Source of the DNA: Lachnospiraceae bacterium
Lineage (GTDB): Bacteria > Bacillota > Clostridia > Lachnospirales > Lachnospiraceae
DNA: 64,000 nt
NCBI GenBank assembly: GCA_022510565.1
Contig: JAFLTE010000003.1
Location: forward strand, 62,001-126,000
Direction of reading: 5' to 3'
Shown here: positions 51,207 to 59,724 of the stretch, piece by piece
Numbering within the stretch: position 1 is the stretch's first letter
How the letters are laid out: each line of letters starts with the position of its first letter
Notes under the pieces: generated by a model
What the model saw: only the letters and a program-made list of their open reading frames with translations
Told to the model about the DNA's origin: nothing
Databases searched by the model: none
Translations under genes and position numbers: made by a program

Positions 51207-52577
51207 ATGGAAAAGACAGAAAAACAAAAGTATGAGATGGATATGTGCAGCGGACCTATTTTAGGTAAGCTGCTTCTGTTTGCGCTGCCGCTTATGTGTT
51301 CCAGCATATTGCAATTATTGTTTAATGCGGCGGATATTATTGTAGTGGGAAATTATGCAGGCGATAATTCACTGGCGGCAGTAGGGTCTAATTCGTCGCT
51401 GATTAATCTTCTGACGAATTTCTTCTTGGGACTTTCGGTGGGTGCCAACGTGTTGGTGGCAAGATATCGCGGTGCCAGACAGGATGAGGAGGTTTCCAAG
51501 ACGGTACATACGGCAATGCTTCTGAGTATTTTCAGCGGTATTCTGCTGACTGTTATTGGATGTATCGGTGCCAGACAGATTCTGATTTGGATGCAGACTC
51601 CGGAAGATGTGCTTCCTCTGGCCGTGTTATATCTGCGGATTTATTTCGTAGGCATGACGGCTACCATGCTTTATAATTTCGGCAGTGCCATATTACGGGC
51701 AATCGGGGACACGAAAAGACCGTTGTACTATCTGACGATAGCCGGTGTTATCAATGTGATTTTGAACCTGATTTTTGTGATTGTATGTAAACTGGATGTG
51801 GCGGGTGTGGCAATGGCAACCGTGATTTCCCAGTGTATTTCGGCTTTGTTGATTGTCAGGTGCATGATGAAGGACACGGGCAGCATTCATTTGGAGTTGT
51901 CGAGGCTGCACATTGATACTGATAAGTTTAAACGTATTTTGCAGATTGGTCTGCCTGCCAGTTTTCAGGGAATTGTCTTTTCCTTTTCCAATGTCATCAT
52001 ACAGTCGTCGGTCAATTCCTTCGGCGCGATTGCCGTGGCGGGTAACTCTGCGGCTGCCAACATAGAAGGATTTGTGTATGTGTCTATGAATGCGTTTCAT
52101 CAGGCGGCGATTTCCTTCACCGGGCAGAATATCGGTGCGGCGAAGTATGAGAGGGTCAATCGGATTCTCTGTGTTGCAGAGGGATGTGTGCTGGTGGTAG
52201 GACTTATACTCGGCAATCTGGCGGTATTGTTCGGACGTTCTCTGCTGGGGCTCTATACGAATAATCCTGCGGTCATAGATTCGGGTATGATTCGTGTGCG
52301 GATTATCTGCACAGCCTATGCATTTTGCGGAATGATGGATGTGATTGTGGGTTCTCTGCGCGGTATGGGTTATGCGGTCATGCCGATGATTGTATCCTTG
52401 ATTGGTGCCTGTGGTCTGCGTCTCATCTGGATTTTTACATTTTTCCGCATGGAGGCGTTTCATTCATTGGCATCTCTTTATATGACTTATCCGGTTAGTT
52501 GGCTGATTACTTTCCTGACGCATGTGGTGTGCTTCATAATTGTGCGGCGTAAGTTAAGACTGGTATGGGGAGCATAG
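51207..52577 (+). CDS. MATE family efflux transporter
   Basis: This 456-residue protein has twelve predicted helices in two six-helix halves. Typical segments are GPILGKLLLFALPLMCSSILQLLFNAADIIVVGNYAG and the second-half match FSFSNVIIQSSVNSFGAIAVAGNSAAANIEGFVYV. MATE proteins export cationic drugs or metabolites by Na+ or H+ antiport. ATG 51207 lies well inside the ORF-track start and behind AGAAGGATAAG. A second MATE gene is at 58.3 kb. Confidence 0.9.
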   Translation: MEKTEKQKYEMDMCSGPILGKLLLFALPLMCSSILQLLFNAADIIVVGNYAGDNSLAAVGSNSSLINLLTNFFLGLSVGANVLVARYRGARQDEEVSKTVHTAMLLSIFSGILLTVIGCIGARQILIWMQTPEDVLPLAVLYLRIYFVGMTATMLYNFGSAILRAIGDTKRPLYYLTIAGVINVILNLIFVIVCKLDVAGVAMATVISQCISALLIVRCMMKDTGSIHLELSRLHIDTDKFKRILQIGLPASFQGIVFSFSNVIIQSSVNSFGAIAVAGNSAAANIEGFVYVSMNAFHQAAISFTGQNIGAAKYERVNRILCVAEGCVLVVGLILGNLAVLFGRSLLGLYTNNPAVIDSGMIRVRIICTAYAFCGMMDVIVGSLRGMGYAVMPMIVSLIGACGLRLIWIFTFFRMEAFHSLASLYMTYPVSWLITFLTHVVCFIIVRRKLRLVWGA

Positions 52578-52580
52578 ATA

Positions 52581-52609
52581 TTGACACATGAGGTATTTCG
52601 TGCTAACAT
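52581..52609 (+). promoter_or_regulatory. Promoter of nifS
   Basis: TTGACA and TAACAT are separated by 17 bases. The -10 box runs into the left arm of the palindrome at 52607-52639. Confidence 0.72.
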
Positions 52610-52639
52610 TTACCTACCAACCAAGTGGGTAGGTAAATG
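52607..52639. promoter_or_regulatory. Perfect palindromic operator candidate at the nifS promoter
   Basis: CATTTACCTACC is matched by GGTAGGTAAATG, 12 of 12, across a 9-base centre. It covers the transcription start, an ideal place for a repressor. The Rrf2 regulator encoded two genes downstream is the natural candidate. Confidence 0.68.
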
Positions 52640-52653
52640 TACGGAGGTGTATT

Positions 52654-53844
52654 ATGGAAATATATGCAGATAACGCGGCGACGACCAAGATGAGTAAGAC
52701 AGCGATAGAGGCTATGCTGCCTTATATGGATGAGATATATGGTAATCCGTCCAGTCTCCACTCGGTCGGGCAGAGTGCCAACGAGGCGATTACATCCGCC
52801 AGAAAGCGTATGGCTGACTGTCTTGGCTGTGACGCAGATGAAATTATCTTTACATCCGGCGGAAGCGAGGCAGACAATCAGGCAATTGTCTCTGCAGCGC
52901 GTATCGGTCAGAATAAGGACAAAAAGCACATTATCTCAACGGCTTTTGAGCATCATGCCGTGCTTCATACATTGGAGAAACTTAAAAAAGAAGGGTTTGA
53001 AATAACGCTTTTGGATGTACACGAGAATGGACTGGTCAGTGCACAGCAGGTGAGCGATGCGATTCGCCCGGACACCTGTCTGGTGACGGTTATGTATGCC
53101 AACAACGAGATAGGCACAATACAGCCGATTGAGGAGATTGGTGCCGTGTGTCGTGATAAAGGCGTGTTGTTCCATACTGATGCTGTGCAGGCGGTGGGGC
53201 ATGTGCCTATAAATGTCCGTGAGCAAAATATCGATATGCTTTCTCTTTCTGCACATAAATTTCATGGTCCGAAAGGTGTCGGTGCGCTTTATGTGAAACG
53301 AGGGATTCGGCTTACGAATCTGATCGAGGGCGGCGCACAGGAGCGTGGCAGAAGAGCAGGCACAGAGAACATTCCCGCAATCATGGGAATGGCGGCGGCT
53401 CTTGAGGAGGCCTGTGCTCATATGGATAAAAACGGTGCTGCGATTTCCGCTCTGCGCGACAGACTGATTGCGGGGTTGTCCGAGATACCCCACGGTGTTC
53501 TGAACGGAGATGCTAAGCATAGACTGCCGGGTAACGTCAATTTCTGTTTTGAGGGTATCGAAGGAGAGTCGCTTCTTCTTCTGCTGGATGACAAAGGCGT
53601 GTACGCTTCATCGGGATCTGCCTGCACATCGGGCTCATTAGACCCCAGCCATGTGCTTCTTGCCATCGGCAGACCCCATGAGATTGCTCACGGTTCGTTA
53701 AGACTGACGCTCTCGGAGGAGACGAGTACAGAAGAAATCGACTATATGATTCAGGCGGTCAAAGACGTGGTAGAATATCTGAGGGGTATGTCGCCTGTAT
53801 GGCGGGACCTTGTAAACGGTAAAAATAAGTTTGTGACGAAATAA
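52654..53844 (+). CDS. nifS: Cysteine desulfurase, NifS/IscS type
   Basis: This 396-residue PLP enzyme has the N-terminal MEIYADNAATTKMSKTAIEAM, the PLP lysine in SLSAHKFHGPKGVG and the catalytic cysteine in SSGSACTSGSLDPSHVL near residue 330. It takes sulfur from cysteine as a persulfide and passes it to the scaffold NifU, encoded 26 bases downstream. ACGGAGG precedes the ATG. It is the first gene of the Fe-S unit, behind a palindromic operator. Confidence 0.94.
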   Translation: MEIYADNAATTKMSKTAIEAMLPYMDEIYGNPSSLHSVGQSANEAITSARKRMADCLGCDADEIIFTSGGSEADNQAIVSAARIGQNKDKKHIISTAFEHHAVLHTLEKLKKEGFEITLLDVHENGLVSAQQVSDAIRPDTCLVTVMYANNEIGTIQPIEEIGAVCRDKGVLFHTDAVQAVGHVPINVREQNIDMLSLSAHKFHGPKGVGALYVKRGIRLTNLIEGGAQERGRRAGTENIPAIMGMAAALEEACAHMDKNGAAISALRDRLIAGLSEIPHGVLNGDAKHRLPGNVNFCFEGIEGESLLLLLDDKGVYASSGSACTSGSLDPSHVLLAIGRPHEIAHGSLRLTLSEETSTEEIDYMIQAVKDVVEYLRGMSPVWRDLVNGKNKFVTK

Positions 53845-53870
53845 TATAGAACGAGAAATGAGGTGCAAGA

Positions 53871-54302
53871 ATGGCTTTATACAGCGATAAGGTAATGGAT
53901 CATTTTCGGAATCCGCGCAATGTGGGAGTGATTGAGGATGCAGACGGAGTCGGTGAGGTAGGCAATGCCAAGTGCGGAGATATTATGAAGATATATCTGA
54001 AAATAGACAATGACACGATCACCGACGTGAAGTTTGAGACTTTCGGCTGCGGCAGTGCCATTGCGTCCAGTTCCATGGCTACAGAGCTGATTATGGGAAA
54101 ACCTGTGTCGGAGGCTCTTAAGCTCACCAACAAAGCGGTGACGGAGGCGCTTGACGGTCTACCGGCGCACAAGCTTCACTGTTCCGTGTTGGCGGAGGAG
54201 GCAATTAAAGCGGCTCTTAAGGACTATTACGATAAGAACGGCATCGAGTACGATCATACACAGTTCCCGGACTGTGCAAGCTGCGGACATTGTGATGTAT
54301 AG
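53871..54302 (+). CDS. nifU: Fe-S cluster scaffold, NifU/IscU type
   Basis: This 143-residue protein is an IscU-type scaffold with its three cluster cysteines in GNAKCGDIM, TFGCGSAIASSSMATEL and KLHCSVLAEEAIKAAL. Iron and the sulfur from NifS assemble here. It ends in an extra cysteine motif, DCASCGHCDV, absent from classical IscU. The RBS is AATGAGGTGC. Confidence 0.93.
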   Translation: MALYSDKVMDHFRNPRNVGVIEDADGVGEVGNAKCGDIMKIYLKIDNDTITDVKFETFGCGSAIASSSMATELIMGKPVSEALKLTNKAVTEALDGLPAHKLHCSVLAEEAIKAALKDYYDKNGIEYDHTQFPDCASCGHCDV

Positions 54303-54334
54303 CATGCCATGCGGATGAAAGGAAAGAAGAGCGT

Positions 54335-54736
54335 ATGATGATTTCCACGAAGGGAAGGTATGCCTTGTACGTTATGATTGACTTGGCGGAGCACTGTGAC
54401 GGTGGATATATTCCCATGAAGGATGTAGCAGGGCGACAGGGAATCTCTCTGAAATATCTGGAGAAAATTCTTCCCGTACTGACGAAAAATAACATGATAG
54501 AGGGTGTTCACGGTAAAGGCGGGGGATACCGCCTTACCAGACATCCGTCGGACTATAAAGTGGGTGAGATTTTGCGGCTCATGGAGGGCAGTCTGGCGCC
54601 TGTGACTTGCTTGGAGCATGGCTCGGAAGCCTGTGGTAAGACGGCAGAGTGCAGAACTTTGTCGATGTGGCAGGAGGTTGACCGCATGATGAATGATTAT
54701 TTTGACGGGATTGCCATATCTGATTTGATGAAATAG
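54335..54736 (+). CDS. Rrf2 family regulator, probably Fe-S sensing (IscR-like)
   Basis: This 133-residue protein has the Rrf2 winged helix MMISTKGRYALYVMIDLAEH, then GISLKYLEKILPVL and GKGGGYRLTRHPSDYKVGEILRLME. Three cysteines (CLEHGSEACGKTAEC) match the Fe-S ligand region of IscR. It therefore probably reports Fe-S supply and represses the nifS-nifU genes upstream through the palindrome at 52607. It lies 32 bases after nifU and 10 bases before an MBL gene. Clostridial relatives include CymR, but that lacks these cysteines. Confidence 0.85.
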   Translation: MMISTKGRYALYVMIDLAEHCDGGYIPMKDVAGRQGISLKYLEKILPVLTKNNMIEGVHGKGGGYRLTRHPSDYKVGEILRLMEGSLAPVTCLEHGSEACGKTAECRTLSMWQEVDRMMNDYFDGIAISDLMK

Positions 54737-54746
54737 GAGTATTACT

Positions 54747-55625
54747 ATGTACGAATTAGTGCAGGTGGCGGACAGAAGTTATTATATCAACTGTCCCGCC
54801 AAGATTGGTCTTATCAGACTAAATGACGATGAAGTCTGTCTGATTGACAGTGGAAGCGACAAGGAAGCGGGGCGCAAGGTGCGTCAGGTCTTGGACGCAA
54901 ATCAGTGGAAACTCCGGGCAATCTATAATACGCACTCCAATGCCGATCACATCGGAGGCAACAAATATTTACAGGCTCAAACCGGATGCAGAATTTTTGC
55001 GCCGGGCATTGAGCATGATTTTACGAGGCATACGATATTGGAGCCTTCTTTTTTATTTGGTGCATTTCCGCCGAAGGAACTCAGGCATAAATTTCTGTTG
55101 GCGCAGGAGAGCGACGCAGAGTACCTGACAGAGGAGTGCCTGCCGGATGGCATTACGTCGATTCCGCTTAAGGGACACTTTTTCGATATGATAGGATTTC
55201 GGGACAGTGACGATGTAGTCTATCTTGCCGATTGTCTTTCAAGCGAGGAAACGTTGGAGAAATATGGCATTTCCTTTATTTATGATGTGGCGGCGTATCT
55301 TGACACATTGGAGCAGGTCAAGACAATGGAAGCGAAAATGTTTATCCCTGCGCACGCTCGGGAAACGGACAATATTGCACCTCTTGCACAGATTAATATT
55401 GACAAGGTGCATGAGGTGGCGGAGCATATTTTGTCTGTCTGCGGGGAGCCGCTTTGTTTTGAGTATATTTTGCAGAAAATGTTTACAGTCTACGGACTGG
55501 GCATGAATTTTGAGCAGTATGCGCTTGTGGGCAGCACGGTTCGCTCCTATCTGGCATGGCTTAAGGACGACGGACGACTTACGGTTGAATTCGACAACAA
55601 TATGCTTTTGTGGAGAAAAGGTTAA
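54747..55625 (+). CDS. Metallo-beta-lactamase-fold hydrolase
   Basis: This 292-residue protein has the MBL motif as THSNADHIGGN (the second histidine of HxHxDH replaced by asparagine), then PLKGHFFDMIGFR and an aspartate in VVYLADCLSS, followed by FIPAHAR. The C-terminal 80 residues form a separate helical region (VHEVAEHILSVCGEPLCFEYILQ). Reaction unknown. It follows the Rrf2 gene by 10 bases and converges on the superoxide dismutase gene. Confidence 0.85.
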   Translation: MYELVQVADRSYYINCPAKIGLIRLNDDEVCLIDSGSDKEAGRKVRQVLDANQWKLRAIYNTHSNADHIGGNKYLQAQTGCRIFAPGIEHDFTRHTILEPSFLFGAFPPKELRHKFLLAQESDAEYLTEECLPDGITSIPLKGHFFDMIGFRDSDDVVYLADCLSSEETLEKYGISFIYDVAAYLDTLEQVKTMEAKMFIPAHARETDNIAPLAQINIDKVHEVAEHILSVCGEPLCFEYILQKMFTVYGLGMNFEQYALVGSTVRSYLAWLKDDGRLTVEFDNNMLLWRKG

Positions 55626-55638
55626 AATATAAAGTGGG

Positions 55639-56112
55639 TCACGGTATTCGGTTGAGAGTATTCTCCGTGATGACTCCGCACCCGATTTTGATGCCGGAGT
55701 TGCCTGAGGGCTGTGTGGTGAAGTCGTCGGGCGCATTGTGGATGATTAGGGAGCGTCCGATAACATCTTTCAATTCGAGTCTGTCGGTGTAAAATACGCT
55801 GTAGGCATAACCCTTGTTGCCGAGTAACGGCAGCAGATCGCCGGCATGTTGGGGATGGGGAAGATTATCGGGATTGTAGTGATTGCCGGTCTTATCAAAG
55901 GGAACAGTACAGTCTCCCGTTTCATGGATATGCATTCCATAGAACTGGTTGTCGGAAGGTATATTTTCGTATGGAAGGCCGTATACTTCCGTTTCGATGA
56001 ATACACCGCCGGAAGCGGCCGGATAGAAGTAAGAAATTCCGTGAAGTGAAGGATTGTCTGTGTTTCCTGTTATTCTGGCATAAGCGTAAGGATATGAATT
56101 TTGTTGCATCAT
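55639..56112 (-). CDS. Cu/Zn superoxide dismutase family protein
   Basis: This 157-residue protein keeps the Cu/Zn-SOD ligands in order: GMHIHETGDC, GNHYNPDN, HPQHAGDLLPLLGN and GRSLIIHNAPDDFTTQPSGNSG, ending IGCGVI. It should dismutate superoxide to hydrogen peroxide. The usual arginine near the active site is replaced by lysine (GIKIGCGVI). There is no signal peptide, so the enzyme should be cytosolic, unlike most bacterial SodC. It converges with the MBL gene with a 13-base gap. Confidence 0.88.
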   Translation of the reverse strand: MMQQNSYPYAYARITGNTDNPSLHGISYFYPAASGGVFIETEVYGLPYENIPSDNQFYGMHIHETGDCTVPFDKTGNHYNPDNLPHPQHAGDLLPLLGNKGYAYSVFYTDRLELKDVIGRSLIIHNAPDDFTTQPSGNSGIKIGCGVITENTLNRIP

Positions 56113-56259
56113 GTCATTCCTGTTTTATATAGAGTTGTTATATGATATGTTACTGATGTGGAAGCGTGCGATGATATATAAGCGTATAGACGGACAGATA
56201 CCTTTTTTTATGTATGCGCATAAGATAAAATAGTGACTATGAAAGGATAAGTTTAAAAT

Positions 56260-57036
56260 ATGCAGATGATGTTTGGACTGTTAATTCCCTTCGCCGGGAC
56301 GACGCTTGGTTCGGCGATGGTCTTTTTTATGAGAAAAGAAATGAATAAAAAGCTGGAGAAAATGCTTCTGGGCTTTGCTTCAGGCGTGATGATTGCGGCC
56401 TCCGTATGGTCGCTTCTCATTCCCGCTATCGATATGGCTGCGGAGCAGGGACAGATTGCATGGCTGCCCGCCACCGTAGGATTCTTAGGGGGCATGGCTT
56501 TCTTGTTGGCATTGGACAGTCTGATTCCGCATTTGCATATGGAGAGCGATAAACCGGAAGGGCTTGAAGCGAATTTAAAAAAAACAACTATGCTTGTCCT
56601 CGCGGTCACACTGCATAATATACCGGAGGGTATGTCTGTGGGTGTCACTTTTGCGGGCGCTTTGTTTGGCAACACCGGCATAACAATGGCGGGTGCATTT
56701 GCGTTGGCGGTAGGTATCGCCATCCAGAATTTTCCGGAGGGTGCCATTATATCGATGCCCCTTCGCTCGGAGGGGATGCCACGTCTGAGAGCCTTTGTGT
56801 ACGGCGCTCTGTCGGGGATTGTGGAGCCCATAGGGGCTGCAGTCACCATATTGCTTGCCAGTCGGATTATTCCTGCGCTGCCCTTTCTGCTGGCTTTTGC
56901 GGCGGGTGCTATGATCTATGTGGTAGTGGAGGAGCTGATCCCGGAGTCCCAGACAGGAGAGCACAGCAACATTGGTACTATCGGTGTGGCAATCGGCTTC
57001 GTGATCATGATGATTTTAGACGTGGCGCTGGGCTGA
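56260..57036 (+). CDS. ZIP family metal transporter
   Basis: This 258-residue protein has eight predicted helices with the ZIP metal motifs HNIPEGMSVGVTFAG (helix IV) and QNFPEGAIISMPLRSEG (helix V), and a late EELIPESQTGEHSN. ZIP proteins move divalent metals such as zinc into the cytosol. A short charged loop replaces the usual His-rich loop. Ribosome site is GAAAGGATAAG. Confidence 0.9.
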   Translation: MQMMFGLLIPFAGTTLGSAMVFFMRKEMNKKLEKMLLGFASGVMIAASVWSLLIPAIDMAAEQGQIAWLPATVGFLGGMAFLLALDSLIPHLHMESDKPEGLEANLKKTTMLVLAVTLHNIPEGMSVGVTFAGALFGNTGITMAGAFALAVGIAIQNFPEGAIISMPLRSEGMPRLRAFVYGALSGIVEPIGAAVTILLASRIIPALPFLLAFAAGAMIYVVVEELIPESQTGEHSNIGTIGVAIGFVIMMILDVALG

Positions 57037-57128
57037 CTCACATATAGAATTTATTGTTTATGTTGTGCATATGGTGTACAATGTAATAAGTGTCATAGGT
57101 ATACAAGTGACGCTTAGACGGAGGGAGT

Positions 57129-58253
57129 ATGAGTGATAAGAAATTAGGATTCGGATTGATGCGTCTGCCGCTGCTTAATCCAAATGATGACTCCGGCATT
57201 GATATGGAGACGACCAAACAGATGGTGGATACATTTATTGAGAACGGTTTCACTTATTTTGACACCGCATGGATGTACTGCGGTTTCAAGAGTGAGAATG
57301 CCGCCAAGGAGTGTCTTGTTGACAGACATCCTCGAGACAGCTTTACGTTGGCGACGAAACTCCATGCGGAGTTTATCGATACGAAAGAGGACAGAGACAA
57401 GATTTTTAATGCCCAGCTTGAGAAGACGGGAGCGGGGTTTTTTGACTATTATCTGCTCCATGATATCGGCCGCGGTCATTATAAAAAGTTCACGGAATTA
57501 GATTGCTTTAATTGGATTATGGATAAGAAAAAACAGGGGCTTGTAAAGCATATAGGTTTTTCTTTCCATGATGATGCCGCGTTTCTGGATCAAGTATTGA
57601 CCGAGCATCCGGAAATGGAATTCGTACAGCTGCAGCTCAATTATCTTGACTGGAACAGCACAAGCATCCAGTCTGCCCTGTGTTATGAGACAGCCACCAA
57701 ACATGGTGTGCCGGTATTTGCCATGGAGCCGGTCAAGGGCGGCACGCTGGCGCAGGTGCCGGAGGAAGTGGCGAAGATGTTTCGTGAGCACAACCCGCAG
57801 ATGTCTGTCCCGTCATGGGCGATTCGCTTCGTGGCAAGTCTTGACAATGTGAAGATTGTGTTGAGTGGTATGAGCAACATGGAGCAGCTTCTTGACAACA
57901 TCGGTTATATGTCAGATTTTAAGCCCATAGACGAGCAGGAGCAGGAGTTGATTGACAAGGCTGTGGAGATTATCAACGGCAATATTGCTGTTCCCTGTAC
58001 GGGATGTTCTTACTGTACGGACGGATGTCCTAAGAAAATTGCCATTCCCAGGTATTTTTCTCTCTACAATGCCGATAAGCAGGAGGCGAAGGATAAGGGA
58101 TGGACACCTCAGGGTACATACTATGATCGCTTAACGGCGGATTTCGGCAAAGCGGGCGACTGTATCGCCTGCGGGCAATGTGAGCGTGTATGCCCGCAGC
58201 ATCTTCCGATCATACAACATCTGAAAGATGTGGCAGGACATTTCGGTAAATAA
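57129..58253 (+). CDS. Aldo/keto reductase with C-terminal 2x[4Fe-4S] domain
   Basis: This 374-residue protein has an aldo/keto-reductase barrel ([23 protein letters not shown], the catalytic tyrosine in YFDTAWMY, the lysine in LATKLHA, histidine in LLHDIG). The C-terminus has two ferredoxin-like cysteine sets, [14 protein letters not shown] and [15 protein letters not shown]. This fused oxidoreductase type is common in anaerobic Clostridia and probably exchanges electrons with ferredoxin. The start follows ACGGAGGGA. Confidence 0.9.
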   Translation: MSDKKLGFGLMRLPLLNPNDDSGIDMETTKQMVDTFIENGFTYFDTAWMYCGFKSENAAKECLVDRHPRDSFTLATKLHAEFIDTKEDRDKIFNAQLEKTGAGFFDYYLLHDIGRGHYKKFTELDCFNWIMDKKKQGLVKHIGFSFHDDAAFLDQVLTEHPEMEFVQLQLNYLDWNSTSIQSALCYETATKHGVPVFAMEPVKGGTLAQVPEEVAKMFREHNPQMSVPSWAIRFVASLDNVKIVLSGMSNMEQLLDNIGYMSDFKPIDEQEQELIDKAVEIINGNIAVPCTGCSYCTDGCPKKIAIPRYFSLYNADKQEAKDKGWTPQGTYYDRLTADFGKAGDCIACGQCERVCPQHLPIIQHLKDVAGHFGK

Positions 58254-58279
58254 AGCAGCTTGAGAAGAGATGTAGACAA

Positions 58280-59629
58280 ATGAACGAAAAGAATGATTTA
58301 ACGCAGGGGAGCGTGGGGAAAAACCTGCTCCTCTTTGCGTTACCCTACTTATTATCTTGTTTTATGCAGACGTTCTATGGGATGGCGGACTTGTTCGTGG
58401 TGGGTCTGTATAACGGATCGGAAACGACCACAGCGGTATCCGTCGGAAGTCAGGTCATGCATATGTTGACCGTGATTATCGTGGGTTTTGCCATGGGCAC
58501 CACGGTGCGGATTGGGCGCAGCGTTGGGGCTAAGGATGACAGGGCAGTGACGGAGACAGTGGGAACATCCATTGTCTTTTTTGCGGGATTTGCGGTGATA
58601 ATCACTACGGCGCTACTTATATGCACGCGTGGGATTGTACAAGTTATGTTAACCCCTGCAGAGGCGGTTACGGAGACAAGAAGCTATCTTACTATCTGCT
58701 TCGCAGGTATTCCTTTTATCACGGCATATAATGTCATCAGCAGTATTTTCAGGGGAGCCGGTGACTCGAAAAGCCCTATGTATTTTGTGGGCGTAGCTTG
58801 TGTAGTCAACATTGCTCTGGACTTCTTGTTTATCGGATTCTGTGGATTGGGCGCAGCGGGAGCGGCGCTTGGAACGGTTTGCGGACAGGCAGTGAGCGTA
58901 GTGTTTGCGCTGATTATAATGCGTGTGAGAGACATGGGATTTCATGTATCTTTACGGGATATTCGCGCCAATAGGGAAGTGGTTTCCCAAATTCTAAAAG
59001 TGGGTGCCCCGATTGCGCTGCAGGACGGTATGATTCAGATTGCGTTTATCGTGATTACAGTAATTGCCAACAGTCGCGGACTGATTGCCTCGGCGGCTGT
59101 GGGTATTGTGGAGAAGCTGATCGGATTCATGTTCCTTGTACCTTCGGCATTTTTATCTGCAATCTCTACCATTACGGCACAGAATATGGGTGCAAACAAG
59201 GCAGAGCGGGCAAGACGCTCGTTGTATTACGGACTTGCTGTCACAGTTGGATGGGGATGTCTGTGTGCACTGTACAATCAATTCCTGCCGCATACGTTGG
59301 TGGGACTTTTTATCAAGGATGCGGCGGTATTGGCAGCAGGATGTGAATACCTGCGCTCCTACGCTTTCGACTGTGTCTTTGCTGCAATCCATTTCTGCTT
59401 TAGCGGGTACTTCTGCGGTGACCAGAAATCAATGATATCGTTTATCCATAATATTACGGCAATTCTGCTTGTTCGTATCCCGGGAGCGTGGCTTGCCAGT
59501 ACACTTTATCCCGGCACACTCTATCCCATGGGATGGGCGGCTCCGCTCGGTTCGTTGCTGTCTGCCCTTATATGTATCGGGTTCTATGCCTATTACCGCA
59601 GAAAAGAGGTAGGTTATTTATCGAATTAA
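58280..59629 (+). CDS. MATE family efflux transporter, second copy
   Basis: This 449-residue protein has twelve helices with the MATE repeats LFALPYLLSCFMQTFYGMADLFVVGLYNG and IALQDGMIQIAFIVITVIANSRGLIASAAVGIVEKLIG. It differs from the MATE at 51.2 kb and is probably from another subgroup. Exports drugs or metabolites by ion antiport. Ribosome site AGAAGAGAT is weak. Confidence 0.9.
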   Translation: MNEKNDLTQGSVGKNLLLFALPYLLSCFMQTFYGMADLFVVGLYNGSETTTAVSVGSQVMHMLTVIIVGFAMGTTVRIGRSVGAKDDRAVTETVGTSIVFFAGFAVIITTALLICTRGIVQVMLTPAEAVTETRSYLTICFAGIPFITAYNVISSIFRGAGDSKSPMYFVGVACVVNIALDFLFIGFCGLGAAGAALGTVCGQAVSVVFALIIMRVRDMGFHVSLRDIRANREVVSQILKVGAPIALQDGMIQIAFIVITVIANSRGLIASAAVGIVEKLIGFMFLVPSAFLSAISTITAQNMGANKAERARRSLYYGLAVTVGWGCLCALYNQFLPHTLVGLFIKDAAVLAAGCEYLRSYAFDCVFAAIHFCFSGYFCGDQKSMISFIHNITAILLVRIPGAWLASTLYPGTLYPMGWAAPLGSLLSALICIGFYAYYRRKEVGYLSN

Positions 59630-59724
59630 ATTTATGTAAACCATACAACAGGTTTCTATAGACGAAACAATTACTTTCATGTATAATAAAATAACTAGTA
59701 TTGGGGCATCTAGGAGGGAATAAT

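Noticed and set aside
51693-52463. Minus-strand ORF of 256 codons
   Set aside because: Inside the MATE gene; protein is biased to His, Arg, Asn and Thr as expected for antisense of membrane helices.
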